Part shown: in pieces, positions 14,890 through 23,791 of the stretch
How positions within the stretch are numbered: the stretch's first letter is position 1
How the letters are laid out: every line of letters starts with the position of its first letter
Assembly: GCF_947072475.1 (NCBI RefSeq)
Contig: NZ_CAMTIA010000005.1
Coordinates: forward strand, 52,846-116,845
Reading direction: 5' to 3'
Length of the DNA: 64,000 bases
Origin: an uncultured Deefgea sp.
GTDB taxonomy: Bacteria > Pseudomonadota > Gammaproteobacteria > Burkholderiales > Chitinibacteraceae
Translations under genes and position numbers: made by a program
The notes under the pieces: model-generated
Seen by the model: the letters and a program-made list of their open reading frames with translations, nothing else
Told to the model about the DNA's origin: nothing
Database searches by the model: none

Positions 14890-16305
14890 ATGACTCAGTT
14901 TACCGATTTTAAAGTGGCCGATTTATCGCTAGCAGCATGGGGCCGTAAAGAGCTCACCATTGCCGAAACCGAAATGCCGGGTTTAATGGCGGTGCGAGAT
15001 GAGTATCAGGCCCAGCAACCGCTCAAAGGGGCGCGCATTGCGGGCTCTTTACATATGACGATTCAAACTGGCGTATTGATTGAAGCCTTGCAAGCATTGG
15101 GGGCGAAGGTACGCTGGGCGTCTTGTAATATTTTCTCCACCCAAGATCATGCTGCGGCCGCAATTGCGGCGACCGATACGCCGGTATTTGCTTTTAAAGG
15201 TGAATCGCTCAGTGAGTATTGGCAATTTACTCATGAAATTTTTGATTGGCCTAACGACGCCAATGGCCAGCCACAATACGCCAATATGATTTTGGATGAT
15301 GGTGGCGACGCCACTTTGTTATTGCATTTGGGCGCACGTGCCGAAAGTGATCTGAGTGTTGTCAGCCAGCCGAGTAATGCAGAAGAAACTGTCCTCTACA
15401 CCGCAATTAAAGAAAAAATTAAGCGAGATCCAAAATGGTATTCAACGCGTTTGGCGGCAATTCGCGGTGTTACTGAAGAAACCACCACCGGCGTGCATCG
15501 CTTGTATCAAATGCATGAGCAAGGCAAATTGGCTTTTCCTGCGATCAATGTCAACGACTCAGTAACTAAATCCAAATTTGATAATCTATATGGCTGCCGA
15601 GAGTCCTTAGTCGACTCGATCAAGCGCGCGACCGATGTGATGGTGGCCGGTAAAGTGGCCTTGGTGCTGGGCTATGGCGATGTCGGCAAAGGTTGCGCGC
15701 AGTCGTTACGCGGCCTCGGGGCAACGGTGATGATTACCGAGATTGACCCAATTTGTGCATTACAAGCGGCGATGGAAGGGTATCGCGTGGTGACTTTGGC
15801 GGATGTGGCTGATCAAGTGGATATTTTTGTCACGACGACGGGCAATGTCAGCGTGATTGCCCATGCCGATTTACTGCGCATGCGGCACAACGCCATTGTT
15901 TGCAATATCGGTCATTTTGATTCTGAAATTGAAGTGGCCAGTTTGCGTCAATACGAATGGGACAATATCAAGCCACAAGTGGATCATGTGGTGTTTCCGG
16001 ATGGGAAGCGCATCATCTTATTGGCGGAAGGCCGCTTGGTGAATTTGGGCTGTGGTACTGGTCACCCTTCATTTGTGATGAGTAATTCTTTTGCCAATCA
16101 AGTCTTGGCGCAAATCGAGCTATTCACCAAATTGGCGCAATATCCAGTTGGGGTGTATGTATTGCCCAAGCATTTGGATGAAATGGTTGCGCGTTTACAT
16201 CTTAAGAAAATTGGCGCCAAACTGACTGTTTTAACCGATGAGCAGGCGGCGTACATCAATGTGCCGAAAGAAGGGCCTTATAAATCCGCGCATTATCGCT
16301 ATTAA
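14890..16305 (+). CDS. ahcY: Adenosylhomocysteinase (SAH hydrolase)
   Basis: This is a 471-residue NAD-dependent enzyme splitting S-adenosylhomocysteine into adenosine and homocysteine, relieving inhibition of methyltransferases. The substrate domain shows [20 protein letters not shown] and [18 protein letters not shown]. The NAD Rossmann motif is [11 protein letters not shown] near residue 255. The C-terminus is PYKSAHYRY, with the Lys/Tyr residues that reach the partner subunit's NAD site. The ATG at 14890, with AAAAGGAAAA before it, is preferred to an upstream TTG at 14857 because [15 protein letters not shown] is the usual beginning. Confidence 0.98.
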   Translation: MTQFTDFKVADLSLAAWGRKELTIAETEMPGLMAVRDEYQAQQPLKGARIAGSLHMTIQTGVLIEALQALGAKVRWASCNIFSTQDHAAAAIAATDTPVFAFKGESLSEYWQFTHEIFDWPNDANGQPQYANMILDDGGDATLLLHLGARAESDLSVVSQPSNAEETVLYTAIKEKIKRDPKWYSTRLAAIRGVTEETTTGVHRLYQMHEQGKLAFPAINVNDSVTKSKFDNLYGCRESLVDSIKRATDVMVAGKVALVLGYGDVGKGCAQSLRGLGATVMITEIDPICALQAAMEGYRVVTLADVADQVDIFVTTTGNVSVIAHADLLRMRHNAIVCNIGHFDSEIEVASLRQYEWDNIKPQVDHVVFPDGKRIILLAEGRLVNLGCGTGHPSFVMSNSFANQVLAQIELFTKLAQYPVGVYVLPKHLDEMVARLHLKKIGAKLTVLTDEQAAYINVPKEGPYKSAHYRY

Positions 16306-16365
16306 AACGCGCTTATTGAGCGGGCGACGCGGTGCTCAGCCATGTCTTGCCTGCTTTGAGCGCCG

Positions 16366-17454
16366 TTATTGCTGATGATGCGCTTGGTTATCGCATGAAT
16401 TGGGGATGATTTCTTGCTCTACGTGTCGCAGTAAATCGCTTAACTTGCTGCTACTGAGTTGCTGGCGTTGGTTGTTACTTTTTATTTCTTCGTAAATGGC
16501 AAAGTGTTGTTGCCAATGCGTAAATTCTAAATCGGTTTGGCCACTGGCGGCGTAGCTTTTGGCTAATCCGGCATGCGCTAATTGGACTAGATATTTTGCT
16601 GGGATTTCGGTCGCGGTATCGAGTGCTTGCTGCATAAAATATTGGCTGGCATGCGTTTGCTGTTGTTCTAAATGTAGCTCACCGAGCGCAATCATATTGA
16701 CGACTTTTCCCCAGTGATTACAACTGCGTGCACTGAGAGCGAGCGCCCGTTCTAATTGTTGTTTCGCCAAGTCTTGCTGACCGGCTTTGCGTAATAAATG
16801 GGCGCGATAGTAATGCAGTTCGGGTTCAAATTCACAAAATGGCAGTTCAAATAACAGCGCTTCGGCACGATCTAGTGCCAATTGGGCTGCCGTATCGTGG
16901 TTTAAATGTAATTGTGCTGCGGCAACATTGATGTGATGGCAAATATGCAGGTTTTTGTCGCTAATTTGCATCAGTAGTGGTGCTACTTTCAAGTGGGTGG
17001 CGAGGCTACTCTCTGGGTCTTCACTAATAGAAAATAGTTTGCCAAGCCCAATATAGGCACGAGCCACGCCTTCTGGCCATTGTTTGGCGATTGAGCGCTT
17101 TAAAAGTTGCAGCCATAAATCCATGGCCTTGGCGTAGTTGGCGATGTCATAGGCGACATCAGCGTGGCAATCGATGGCGGCAAGCCAGCTTTCATCATCG
17201 GCATGATATTGAGCCAATTGACTGGCCACTTCGGCCATGTGTTCTCGCACGCCTTCAGCGACGCTGGGTGTTGCGCGAAAAGCCAAGGCAATCAGTAAGG
17301 CGGCCTGTGTTTCGGCGCGAGCGTCGTTAATGCTTTGGGCGCGAAAGGTAATTAATTGAGCTAATCGAAGGGTTTCGGCAGGATCGGTATAGACCAAGGC
17401 ACGTGCAATGAGGAGCATTTGCTCGATTTCGGCACGTAAATCATAAAAACCCAT
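16366..17454 (-). CDS. Tetratricopeptide-repeat protein, unknown function
   Basis: This is a 362-residue all-helical protein built of TPR-like pairs, for example LAQYHADDESWLAAIDCHADVAYDIANY near residue 90 and YRAHLLRKAGQQDLAKQQLERALALS near 225. It has no signal peptide, membrane segment or effector domain, so it is probably a cytoplasmic scaffold. Similar repeats precede GGDEF domains in many signalling proteins, but none is attached here. An AGGAGA site lies 6 bases before the ATG. It is convergent with ahcY and lies downstream of the ferredoxin gene on the same strand, from which a terminator separates it. Confidence 0.7.
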   Translation of the reverse strand: MGFYDLRAEIEQMLLIARALVYTDPAETLRLAQLITFRAQSINDARAETQAALLIALAFRATPSVAEGVREHMAEVASQLAQYHADDESWLAAIDCHADVAYDIANYAKAMDLWLQLLKRSIAKQWPEGVARAYIGLGKLFSISEDPESSLATHLKVAPLLMQISDKNLHICHHINVAAAQLHLNHDTAAQLALDRAEALLFELPFCEFEPELHYYRAHLLRKAGQQDLAKQQLERALALSARSCNHWGKVVNMIALGELHLEQQQTHASQYFMQQALDTATEIPAKYLVQLAHAGLAKSYAASGQTDLEFTHWQQHFAIYEEIKSNNQRQQLSSSKLSDLLRHVEQEIIPNSCDNQAHHQQ

Positions 17455-17582
17455 TCTGTTCTCCTGCGGCCTAAAACCACTGCGGCCTGAGTACAGGGTT
17501 GTGCGTTGTTAAGCAAAAATTGTCTGGTGTGATGATTTGCTGCGGGGGAAGCCGCTGAAATTTTGCGCATCATATCGCAAAT

Positions 17583-17604
17583 AAAAAGCGGGCCTAAGCC
17601 CGCT
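17583..17604 (-). terminator. Intrinsic terminator of the ferredoxin gene
   Basis: On the minus strand, AGCGGGC-TTAG-GCCCGCT is followed by a T5 tract (A5 at 17583-17587 on the plus strand). It starts about 20 bases after the ferredoxin stop. Confidence 0.85.
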
Positions 17605-17623
17605 GATCTGAAATTATTACTAT

Positions 17624-17953
<330 letters not shown>

Positions 17954-17981
17954 CTAAGTGTTTTGTGTGGGAAAAAGTATC

Positions 17982-18536
17982 TTATTGGCCTGATGCACGG
18001 CACAATAATGCATATTTGACCGTACCGGCTTTGCCTTCGCGCAAAATCTCCCAATCGCTGAGCTCTGGCCATTGGGCGCATTCGATATACACCCGCGCTG
18101 TAGGGCTAAGATGCTGGGCAATTTGCGGCAAAATTTCATCGAGCAAAGTGCTGGCAAACGGAGGATCCAGTAAGACCAGATCAAACTGTTCTTGGCATCG
18201 GCTGAGGTAGTGCTCGGCAGTACTGCAAATAATCTCAATTTGATCGGCTGCGAGTAAAGCTTGATTGCTTTTGAGCGCAGCAACCACCGGTTTTGCGGCT
18301 TCGATCATCACGACTTTTTTGGCCCAGCGTGAAGCCGCTTCAAAACCGAGCGCGCCACTGCCGGAAAAAAGATCCAAACAAATCATGCCGGTGCAATCTT
18401 GCCCTAACCAGTTAAAGAGCGTTTCACGAACTCGATCAGGTGTCGGACGCAGCGCCAATGAGTCCGGAAATTTTAAAATTCGGCTTTTATATTGCCCACC
18501 AATCACCCGAACCTGATTTTTATGCTGTGCTGACAT
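17982..18536 (-). CDS. rsmD: 16S rRNA (guanine(966)-N2)-methyltransferase
   Basis: This is a 184-residue SAM-dependent methyltransferase modifying G966 of 16S rRNA. It starts with RVIGGQYKSRILKF and LRPTPDRVRETLFNWL. The SAM site is CLDLFSGSGALGFEAASRWA near residue 53, and the N6/N2-amino methyltransferase motif is LVLLDPPF near 121. It is divergent from ftsY with 67 bp between, a widely conserved arrangement. Confidence 0.95.
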   Translation of the reverse strand: MSAQHKNQVRVIGGQYKSRILKFPDSLALRPTPDRVRETLFNWLGQDCTGMICLDLFSGSGALGFEAASRWAKKVVMIEAAKPVVAALKSNQALLAADQIEIICSTAEHYLSRCQEQFDLVLLDPPFASTLLDEILPQIAQHLSPTARVYIECAQWPELSDWEILREGKAGTVKYALLCRASGQ

Positions 18537-18603
18537 TGCCGCTCCGCGTTAAAATCTAAATAATCAACCATTTTCCTCGATTTGTAGGATCGCCGCCAAC
18601 GTC

Positions 18604-19836
18604 ATGTTTAGTTTTTTTAAAAAAAAGAAGCCGCCAGAGGCGCAAATTGTCGCAGAAATTGCGCCAGCAACCCCAATTACGGTGATTGAAACCGAGCCGC
18701 TCGCTCCAGCCTCTCTACCTGAAACCCCCGTCATCGTTGAACCGATCGCAGAAATTGAACCGATTGAACCAATTGAACCAATTGAGCCAGTTGCTGCTGC
18801 AATTGAGATCCAGCCTGCGCCAGTTGAGTCGGCGATTGAACCCTTGATTACCCAAGAAGCGGAGCCTGTACCGCATGCTGATGCATTTGTGCCGCCAATC
18901 GGTTTAGCTCAGCCGCAAGAACGGCCTAAATTATCTTGGACTGAACGCCTAAAAATGGGTTTGGCAAAAACTCGCGATAAATTAGGAAAAAGTTTAGCCA
19001 GTATTTTTGGTGGTGGCCAAATTGATGAAGAGCTTTATGAAGAGCTCGAAACCGTGTTGTTGACCGCCGATATGGGCGTCGATGCGACTCAACATTTATT
19101 AAAAGACGTTCGAGAGCGGGTGTCGCTGCGTGGTTTAAAAGATTCGGGCGAGCTTAAAGAGGCACTTAAACTCAGTCTGACTGATTTGATCCAACCGCTA
19201 GAAGTCCCGCTGGATGTATCGGGTCACAAGCCATTTATTCTGATGGTGGCTGGCGTTAACGGTGCAGGTAAAACCACCAGCATCGGTAAGTTAGCCAAGT
19301 ATTTCCAATCGCAAAATTTATCGGTTTTGTTGGCGGCCGGGGATACATTCCGCGCTGCGGCGCGTGAGCAATTGGTGGTTTGGGGCGAGCGCAACGGAGT
19401 GCAAGTGATTGCGCAAGCATCGGGCGATGCCGCCGCAGTGGCGTTTGATGCGGTGAACGCGGCTAAAGCGCGTGGCATCGACGTGGTGATTGTTGATACC
19501 GCTGGACGTTTGCCGACGCAATTGCATTTGATGGAAGAAATCAAAAAAGTAAAACGCGTGGTGCAAAAAGCTGATCCGAGCGGCCCGCATGAAATTTTGC
19601 TGGTGCTGGACGCCAATACGGGGCAAAACGCTTTGGCACAAGTCAAATCGTTTGACGACGCTTTGGGTTTGACCGGTTTAGTGCTGACTAAGCTCGACGG
19701 TACTGCCAAAGGTGGCGTGATTGCGGCGATTGCCAAAAATCGCCCAGTACCGCTGCGCTTTATCGGAATTGGTGAGTCGATTGATGATTTGCGCCCATTT
19801 GTGGCAAAAGATTATATCGATGCCTTGTTTGAATAA
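18604..19836 (+). CDS. ftsY: Signal recognition particle receptor FtsY
   Basis: This is a 410-residue SRP-GTPase that docks ribosome-SRP complexes at the membrane. The N-terminal 100 residues form an acidic, Pro-rich A domain containing four IEP repeats (residues about 51-62). The NG domain follows: G1 GVNGAGKTTSIGKLA near 216, AAGDTFRAAAREQL near 245, G3 DTAGRLPTQ near 300 and G4 TKLDGTAKGG near 362. The A domain is known to be variable in length and sequence. It is upstream of ftsEX, which has its own leader. Confidence 0.97.
   Translation: MFSFFKKKKPPEAQIVAEIAPATPITVIETEPLAPASLPETPVIVEPIAEIEPIEPIEPIEPVAAAIEIQPAPVESAIEPLITQEAEPVPHADAFVPPIGLAQPQERPKLSWTERLKMGLAKTRDKLGKSLASIFGGGQIDEELYEELETVLLTADMGVDATQHLLKDVRERVSLRGLKDSGELKEALKLSLTDLIQPLEVPLDVSGHKPFILMVAGVNGAGKTTSIGKLAKYFQSQNLSVLLAAGDTFRAAAREQLVVWGERNGVQVIAQASGDAAAVAFDAVNAAKARGIDVVIVDTAGRLPTQLHLMEEIKKVKRVVQKADPSGPHEILLVLDANTGQNALAQVKSFDDALGLTGLVLTKLDGTAKGGVIAAIAKNRPVPLRFIGIGESIDDLRPFVAKDYIDALFE
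18754..18789 (+). repeat. Four tandem 9-bp units inside ftsY
   Basis: ATTGAACCG, ATTGAACCA, ATTGAACCA and ATTGAGCCA follow each other in frame and encode Ile-Glu-Pro four times. The array lies in the poorly conserved acidic domain. Copy-number change would add or remove three residues without a frameshift. Confidence 0.8.
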
Positions 19837-19860
19837 GTGGGTATTTGCGTAGAGACTTTT

Positions 19861-19989
19861 TTGAATAAGCCTTATGTGCATATACCCATGTTCTCTGTAT
19901 TTTTTGATGCAGAGGCGCTCGCTTTGATTTCATCCCTGAATGCATTCAGACAGTGGCTCGTTGCAGAACGAGCAATTGCTGGGGTATGA
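19861..19989 (+). CDS. Possible small protein between ftsY and ftsE (weak)
   Basis: An open frame of 42 codons runs from a TTG at 19861 (or 33 codons from an ATG at 19888) to TGA at 19987. The part after the ATG reads as a plausible soluble peptide (MFSVFFDAEALALISSL). No convincing ribosome site precedes either start. It may be chance or a leader peptide in front of ftsEX. Confidence 0.2.
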   Translation: MNKPYVHIPMFSVFFDAEALALISSLNAFRQWLVAERAIAGV

Positions 19990-20041
19990 GTCAGTGGCCA
20001 CAAGTCCCTTGGGTGGCTCGTTTTGAGAATGAAGGATGCAA

Positions 20042-20695
20042 ATGATTCAATTTCAGCAGGTCAGTAAAAGCTACCCCGGTGGTTTTGATGCCATTAAAAA
20101 TCTAAGTTTTGAAGTTCCCGATGGCGAGCTGGTATTTTTGGCGGGGCATTCGGGGGCGGGTAAATCGACTTTACTCAAATTAATGGCCGGGATCGAAAAA
20201 CCCAGTAGCGGCGCGGTACTGCTTAATGGGCAAAATTTAGCGCGGATGAGTCGTGCTTCTTTGCCGTTTGTGCGCCGGCATATTGGGCTGATTTTTCAAG
20301 ATCATAAGATTTTGTATGATCGCAATGTGTTTGATAACGTGCGCTTACCGCTAGATATTATTGGGTTCGATCATATGGAGGGTCGCCGCCGCGTCTTGGC
20401 AGCGCTGGATAAAGTGGGTTTGGCGGGTAAAGAAAAGCTCAATCCCGTGTCGCTATCAGGGGGTGAACAGCAGCGTTTATGTATTGCGCGCGCGGTGGTG
20501 CATCGGCCGTCGATTTTGCTGGCCGATGAGCCAACGGCGAATCTAGATAGTGATTATGCGCATGATATTTTGGAATTATTTAAATCGTTTCATCAAGTCG
20601 GGGTCACGATTTTGATTTCGGCGCATGATGAATCGTTGATGATGGATTATGGTCGACGCATTTTGCGACTCAAACATGGGCAGTTTTGCGCTTAA
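20042..20695 (+). CDS. ftsE: Cell division ATP-binding protein FtsE
   Basis: This is a 217-residue ABC ATPase that, with FtsX, controls peptidoglycan amidases at the division site. Walker A is GHSGAGKSTLLKL near residue 36, the signature LSGGEQQRLCIARA near 138, and Walker B LLADEPTANLD near 158. The ATG at 20042 is preferred to one at 20036 because GAAGGA at 20031-20036 is then a correctly spaced ribosome site. ftsX begins 29 bp downstream. Confidence 0.96.
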   Translation: MIQFQQVSKSYPGGFDAIKNLSFEVPDGELVFLAGHSGAGKSTLLKLMAGIEKPSSGAVLLNGQNLARMSRASLPFVRRHIGLIFQDHKILYDRNVFDNVRLPLDIIGFDHMEGRRRVLAALDKVGLAGKEKLNPVSLSGGEQQRLCIARAVVHRPSILLADEPTANLDSDYAHDILELFKSFHQVGVTILISAHDESLMMDYGRRILRLKHGQFCA

Positions 20696-20724
20696 ATTCG
20701 GCAAAGTTGAGCCAAGGAAAAATA

Positions 20725-21627
20725 ATGAAAAATTGGTTTCGCCTGCATTTGTTGGCACTAACACGCACGATTGGTAGCTTGTTTCGCCACCCCTTAGGTA
20801 GCCTATTGAATCTATTGGTGATCGGGATTACGACGGCACTGCCGCTGGCGCTGTGGACTTTGATTATGAGTGTTTCGCAAATTAGCGATCAAGTTTCAGT
20901 TGAGCCTGAGCTTTCCGTTTTTTTGCGGCATAGCGCGACAGCTGAAGACGTGAAAGGTTTGCAGGCGACATTAAAAGCCGATGCACGCTGGCTTAAAGTT
21001 GAATTTATCCCCAAAGCCAATGCATTGGCTGCTTTGCAGGCGAATTTAGGAGCCTCTGATTTAACCGCTGGCTTGGCAGAAAATCCACTGCCGGATGCAT
21101 TTGTTTTGCAGGCAAAAGAGAACGATCCAGCAGGACTTGAGGCGCTAAAAAAAGAACTCTCTTCGATCGTGATTATCGAAGAAGTGCAGTTAGATTCCGA
21201 TTGGGCTGAGCGTTTGGCGCGGATTACCGACTTAGGCCGCGCCATTTTTGAAGTTTTGGCGAGCTTATTAGCGCTGGCCTTGGTGCTGATTACGGGCAAT
21301 GCCATTCGGATGCAAATCTTAACGCGCCGTGATGAAATTGAAGTCGCCAAACTGATTGGTGCGACCGATTCATTTATTCGCCGTCCCTTTATGCATGCAG
21401 CTTTGGTACAAGGGCTGCTCGGTGGTGGGGTTGCCGTATTGATTGTGTGGGGCTTGGTGGCGTATGTAAATCCAACCGTCATCGAGCTGGCGAGTGCTTA
21501 TGGGCAATCGGTGAGTTTATTAGCGCCAGATGCCTTAACGATTGTGGTGGTCTGTTTGGCGAGTGCCGTGTTGTGCCTTATTGGCGCGAGCTTGGCAGTA
21601 TCTAGATATTTATATCAATTTCGCTAA
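20725..21627 (+). CDS. ftsX: Cell division protein FtsX
   Basis: This is a 300-residue membrane partner of FtsE. An N-terminal cytoplasmic part is followed by a membrane helix (residues about 21-45), a periplasmic domain of about 110 residues that would contact an amidase activator, and three more membrane helices (about 170-195, 222-245, 267-290). The order matches the FtsX/MacB permease family. The ATG at 20725, with AAGGAA before it, gives the usual MKNWFRLHL start; upstream in-frame starts overlap ftsE and are rejected. Confidence 0.94.
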   Translation: MKNWFRLHLLALTRTIGSLFRHPLGSLLNLLVIGITTALPLALWTLIMSVSQISDQVSVEPELSVFLRHSATAEDVKGLQATLKADARWLKVEFIPKANALAALQANLGASDLTAGLAENPLPDAFVLQAKENDPAGLEALKKELSSIVIIEEVQLDSDWAERLARITDLGRAIFEVLASLLALALVLITGNAIRMQILTRRDEIEVAKLIGATDSFIRRPFMHAALVQGLLGGGVAVLIVWGLVAYVNPTVIELASAYGQSVSLLAPDALTIVVVCLASAVLCLIGASLAVSRYLYQFR

Positions 21628-21729
21628 ATGCCGCTAAGCAGATTGCTTAAGACTATGACTTGAATAGTAATAATTACCGTGCACAATGCGATCTGCATGT
21701 GATTGAATAGAAATCTGATTTGAGGCGAT

Positions 21730-21756
21730 TTAGCACTCTGAGTATTTGAGTGCTAA
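21730..21756. promoter_or_regulatory. CIRCE operator (HrcA binding site) upstream of rpoH
   Basis: TTAGCACTC at 21730-21738, a nine-base spacer and GAGTGCTAA at 21748-21756 make a perfect match to the CIRCE consensus. CIRCE is bound by the heat-shock repressor HrcA. It ends 47 bases before the rpoH ATG, in the promoter/leader region. The direct reading is HrcA repression of the heat-shock sigma factor gene. Confidence 0.93.
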
Positions 21757-21803
21757 TCTTTTATGCTACAGTCAACTTAGTTTTGCGACAGGAGATTCAA
21801 GCG

Positions 21804-22661
21804 ATGGGCAATGCGATGACACTTTCAACATTATCGATTGGCGATAGTATTGAACGTTATATTCAGCGCGTTAATGCGGTACCTATGCTGTCACCTCAAG
21901 AAGAGCACGATTTGGCGACACGACACCAAGAAAGCGGTGACGTTGAGGCCGCGCGTCAGCTTGTGATGTCCCACTTGCGCGTCGTCGTCTCGATCGCGCG
22001 TGGTTATAGTGGCTATGGTTTACCACAGGCTGATTTGATTCAAGAAGGTAATATTGGTTTAATGAAAGCGGTTAAACGCTTTGAAGCCACACGCGGTGTG
22101 CGCTTGTATTCATTTGCAGTGCATTGGATTAAAGCTGAGATTCATGAGTATATTTTACGCAATTGGCGCTTAGTGCGGATTGCGACGACTAAAGCACAGC
22201 GTAAATTGTTTTTTAATCTGCGCTCGATGAAAACCAGCTTTGCGGCATTAACGCATAAGCAAGCGCAAGAAATCGCCGATGACTTAGGCGTTAAGCCCGA
22301 AGAAGTCCTTGAGATGGAAACGCGCATGACCGGCCAAGACATTGCGCTGATTGCAGATGATAGTGATGACGATGGTTATGCGCCGATTGATTGGCTGGCC
22401 GATAGCCATAATGAGCCGACTGCGGCGATGGCAAGGGTTGCGATCGATCGTTTACAGTCAAGCGGTATTTCAGAGGCCTTGGATGGTCTTGATGAGCGTA
22501 GTCGCCGTATTATTGAGGCGCGTTGGCTGACCGATGAGGGGCAGTCTTTGACTTTGCATGATTTGGCGGCAGAATTTAAAGTTTCGGCCGAGCGTATTCG
22601 GCAAATCGAGGCTAAAGCATTGCAAAAAATGAAGCAAACTTTGCTGCCAGCTACAGTTTAA
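21804..22661 (+). CDS. rpoH: RNA polymerase heat-shock sigma factor (sigma 32)
   Basis: This is a 285-residue group-3 sigma factor. Region 2 has GLPQADLIQEGNIGLMKAVKRFE followed by VRLYSFAVHWIKAEIHEY. The RpoH-specific box QRKLFFNLR (residues about 132-140) separates it from sigma 70 and RpoS. Region 4 ends with LHDLAAEFKVSAERIRQIEAKA. The ATG at 21804 has a strong AGGAG at 21790-21794; an upstream extension would run across the promoter. A perfect CIRCE operator precedes it, so it is probably repressed by HrcA. A strong terminator follows. Confidence 0.96.
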   Translation: MGNAMTLSTLSIGDSIERYIQRVNAVPMLSPQEEHDLATRHQESGDVEAARQLVMSHLRVVVSIARGYSGYGLPQADLIQEGNIGLMKAVKRFEATRGVRLYSFAVHWIKAEIHEYILRNWRLVRIATTKAQRKLFFNLRSMKTSFAALTHKQAQEIADDLGVKPEEVLEMETRMTGQDIALIADDSDDDGYAPIDWLADSHNEPTAAMARVAIDRLQSSGISEALDGLDERSRRIIEARWLTDEGQSLTLHDLAAEFKVSAERIRQIEAKALQKMKQTLLPATV

Positions 22662-22681
22662 GTGAAGAAAAAATCAAAAAT

Positions 22682-22710
22682 GAGCGCCATAATCGGCGCT
22701 CTTTTTTTTT
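22682..22710 (+). terminator. Intrinsic terminator of rpoH
   Basis: GAGCGCC (22682-22688) and GGCGCTC (22695-22701) form the stem, followed by T9. It begins about 20 bases after the rpoH stop. Confidence 0.9.
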
Positions 22711-22848
22711 GCCTTTTTTTTTGCATTAACTGCACTGTTTTTGCTTGTTAAGTGAGACGGATCCAGAGGGTTTGAATGTAAAAACAACCCGTCTATTTAA
22801 ATCAATGGCCTGCGTATCCAGCATTCAAGCGCTGTGAGGCAACCGTAT

Positions 22849-23019
22849 TTATGCGCGAAAAAAATGCCAAGTGATGGCAATCATACTGGCGACGATGAGT
22901 GTCGCGGCGCTAATTTTACTGATTCGGTGTAATTCTTTGCGGTGTGCCGGATGAAGGTGACGCCAAGCAAAATGGGCGGTGAGCAAAAATATACACAGAT
23001 AAAGTAGCTTGCTGCTCAT
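22849..23019 (-). CDS. Small predicted two-helix membrane protein (56 residues)
   Basis: An open frame of 56 codons from ATG at 23019 encodes MSSKLLYLCIFLLTAHFAWR, then a basic His/Arg loop (HPAHRKELHR), and a second hydrophobic segment ISAATLIVASMIAITWHFF. The helix-basic loop-helix design and regular codon use argue for a real gene, but the ribosome site is weak. It lies alone on the minus strand between rpoH and mraZ. Function is unknown. Confidence 0.45.
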   Translation of the reverse strand: MSSKLLYLCIFLLTAHFAWRHLHPAHRKELHRISKISAATLIVASMIAITWHFFRA

Positions 23020-23190
23020 GAATGAAAGTGCACGGGGTGTCCGGTGGTCGGGATGTTGCGGTTGAGTATTGTCTTTTTTCTTACAAGACTTAATGTATCA
23101 CCTTAGATTTCGACTCTTTCGTGTTTATTTTTAAGACTTTTATGAATAAAAAATATTTTTAACTAAGTCATTGTATCAAAAGATAAAAAA

Positions 23191-23220
23191 ACTGGCGCAA
23201 CTTGTGCCAGTTTTTTTTTT
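23191..23220. terminator. Bidirectional terminator isolating the dcw promoter
   Basis: ACTGGCGCAA and TTGTGCCAGT pair with one base between, with A6 before and T10 after, so it can work in either direction. No annotated plus-strand gene feeds into it. It may insulate the cluster from upstream transcription or end a short RNA. Confidence 0.75.
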
Positions 23221-23228
23221 GCTCTATA

Positions 23229-23253
23229 GTGGGTTTCGGTGGGGTAAAGTGGG
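23229..23253. promoter_or_regulatory. MraZ-type operator: three GTGGG repeats at 10-bp spacing
   Basis: GTGGG begins at 23229, 23239 and 23249, exactly one helical turn apart, with a weaker GTGTA at 23259. MraZ of E. coli is known to bind closely spaced TGGG-type repeats in its own promoter, and these lie about 100 bp before mraZ. Autoregulation of the cluster is inferred. Confidence 0.8.
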
Positions 23254-23356
23254 TAAAAGTGTATTTTTGTAGTCACTTTTTCGCTAAAATTGCACCGCAG
23301 GTAGATTGACAGGCTTTTTAATCGCATTAGCGAACTAAATAGGGGCGTCTGCATAC

Positions 23357-23791
23357 ATGTTGGGTGGTGTGTCATCTCTTTCATTGGACAGTAAAGGGCG
23401 CTTAGCGATGCCGGCTAAGTATCGTGCTTTGCTGCTAAACACTGAAGGACAGTTGGTCATCACGATTGATCCGGCGGGATGTTTGCTGATTTACCCTGAA
23501 GCGCAATGGATTCCTGTTCGAGATCAGCTCAATACCTTGTCTGGCTCAAAAATGTCGGTACGCCGTTTAATCGTGGGTCACGCTGAAGACATCGAAATGG
23601 ATACAGCGGGCCGTATTTTAATCCCGGCGACTTTAAGGCAGCGCGCGCAACTGAATAAGGCGGTTGCTTTGGTTGGCATGGGCAATAAATTCGAATTGTG
23701 GGATGAAGCCAAGTGGAATGCGGTAACGGATTCTGTGATGGCGATGGATCCACATGAATTAGAAAACAATATGGAAGGAATCGTGCTTTGA
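23357..23791 (+). CDS. mraZ: Transcriptional regulator MraZ
   Basis: This 144-residue protein, first gene of the dcw cluster, has two AbrB-like half domains. [20 protein letters not shown] is at residues 4-23 and [20 protein letters not shown] at about 80-99, each with the conserved D-GR-P pattern. MraZ forms rings, binds repeated TGGG boxes and represses its own operon. Such boxes are present upstream. The stop overlaps the TTG start of rsmH. Confidence 0.96.
   Translation: MLGGVSSLSLDSKGRLAMPAKYRALLLNTEGQLVITIDPAGCLLIYPEAQWIPVRDQLNTLSGSKMSVRRLIVGHAEDIEMDTAGRILIPATLRQRAQLNKAVALVGMGNKFELWDEAKWNAVTDSVMAMDPHELENNMEGIVL

Larger units (their letters stand above)
23020..23356. other. Intergenic and promoter region of the dcw cluster
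   Basis: No protein gene is supported here. The left part is AT-rich with a small stem (GTCTT...AAGAC near 23071). A strong bidirectional terminator lies at 23191-23220. The MraZ-type repeats lie at 23229-23253. A TAAAAT -10-like hexamer at 23285-23290 could place the dcw transcript start near 23297, about 60 bases before mraZ. Confidence 0.5.

Noticed and set aside
23163..23384. A minus-strand 73-codon frame covering the mraZ promoter
   Set aside because: It would run through the bidirectional terminator and the MraZ boxes, and its product has no recognisable features.
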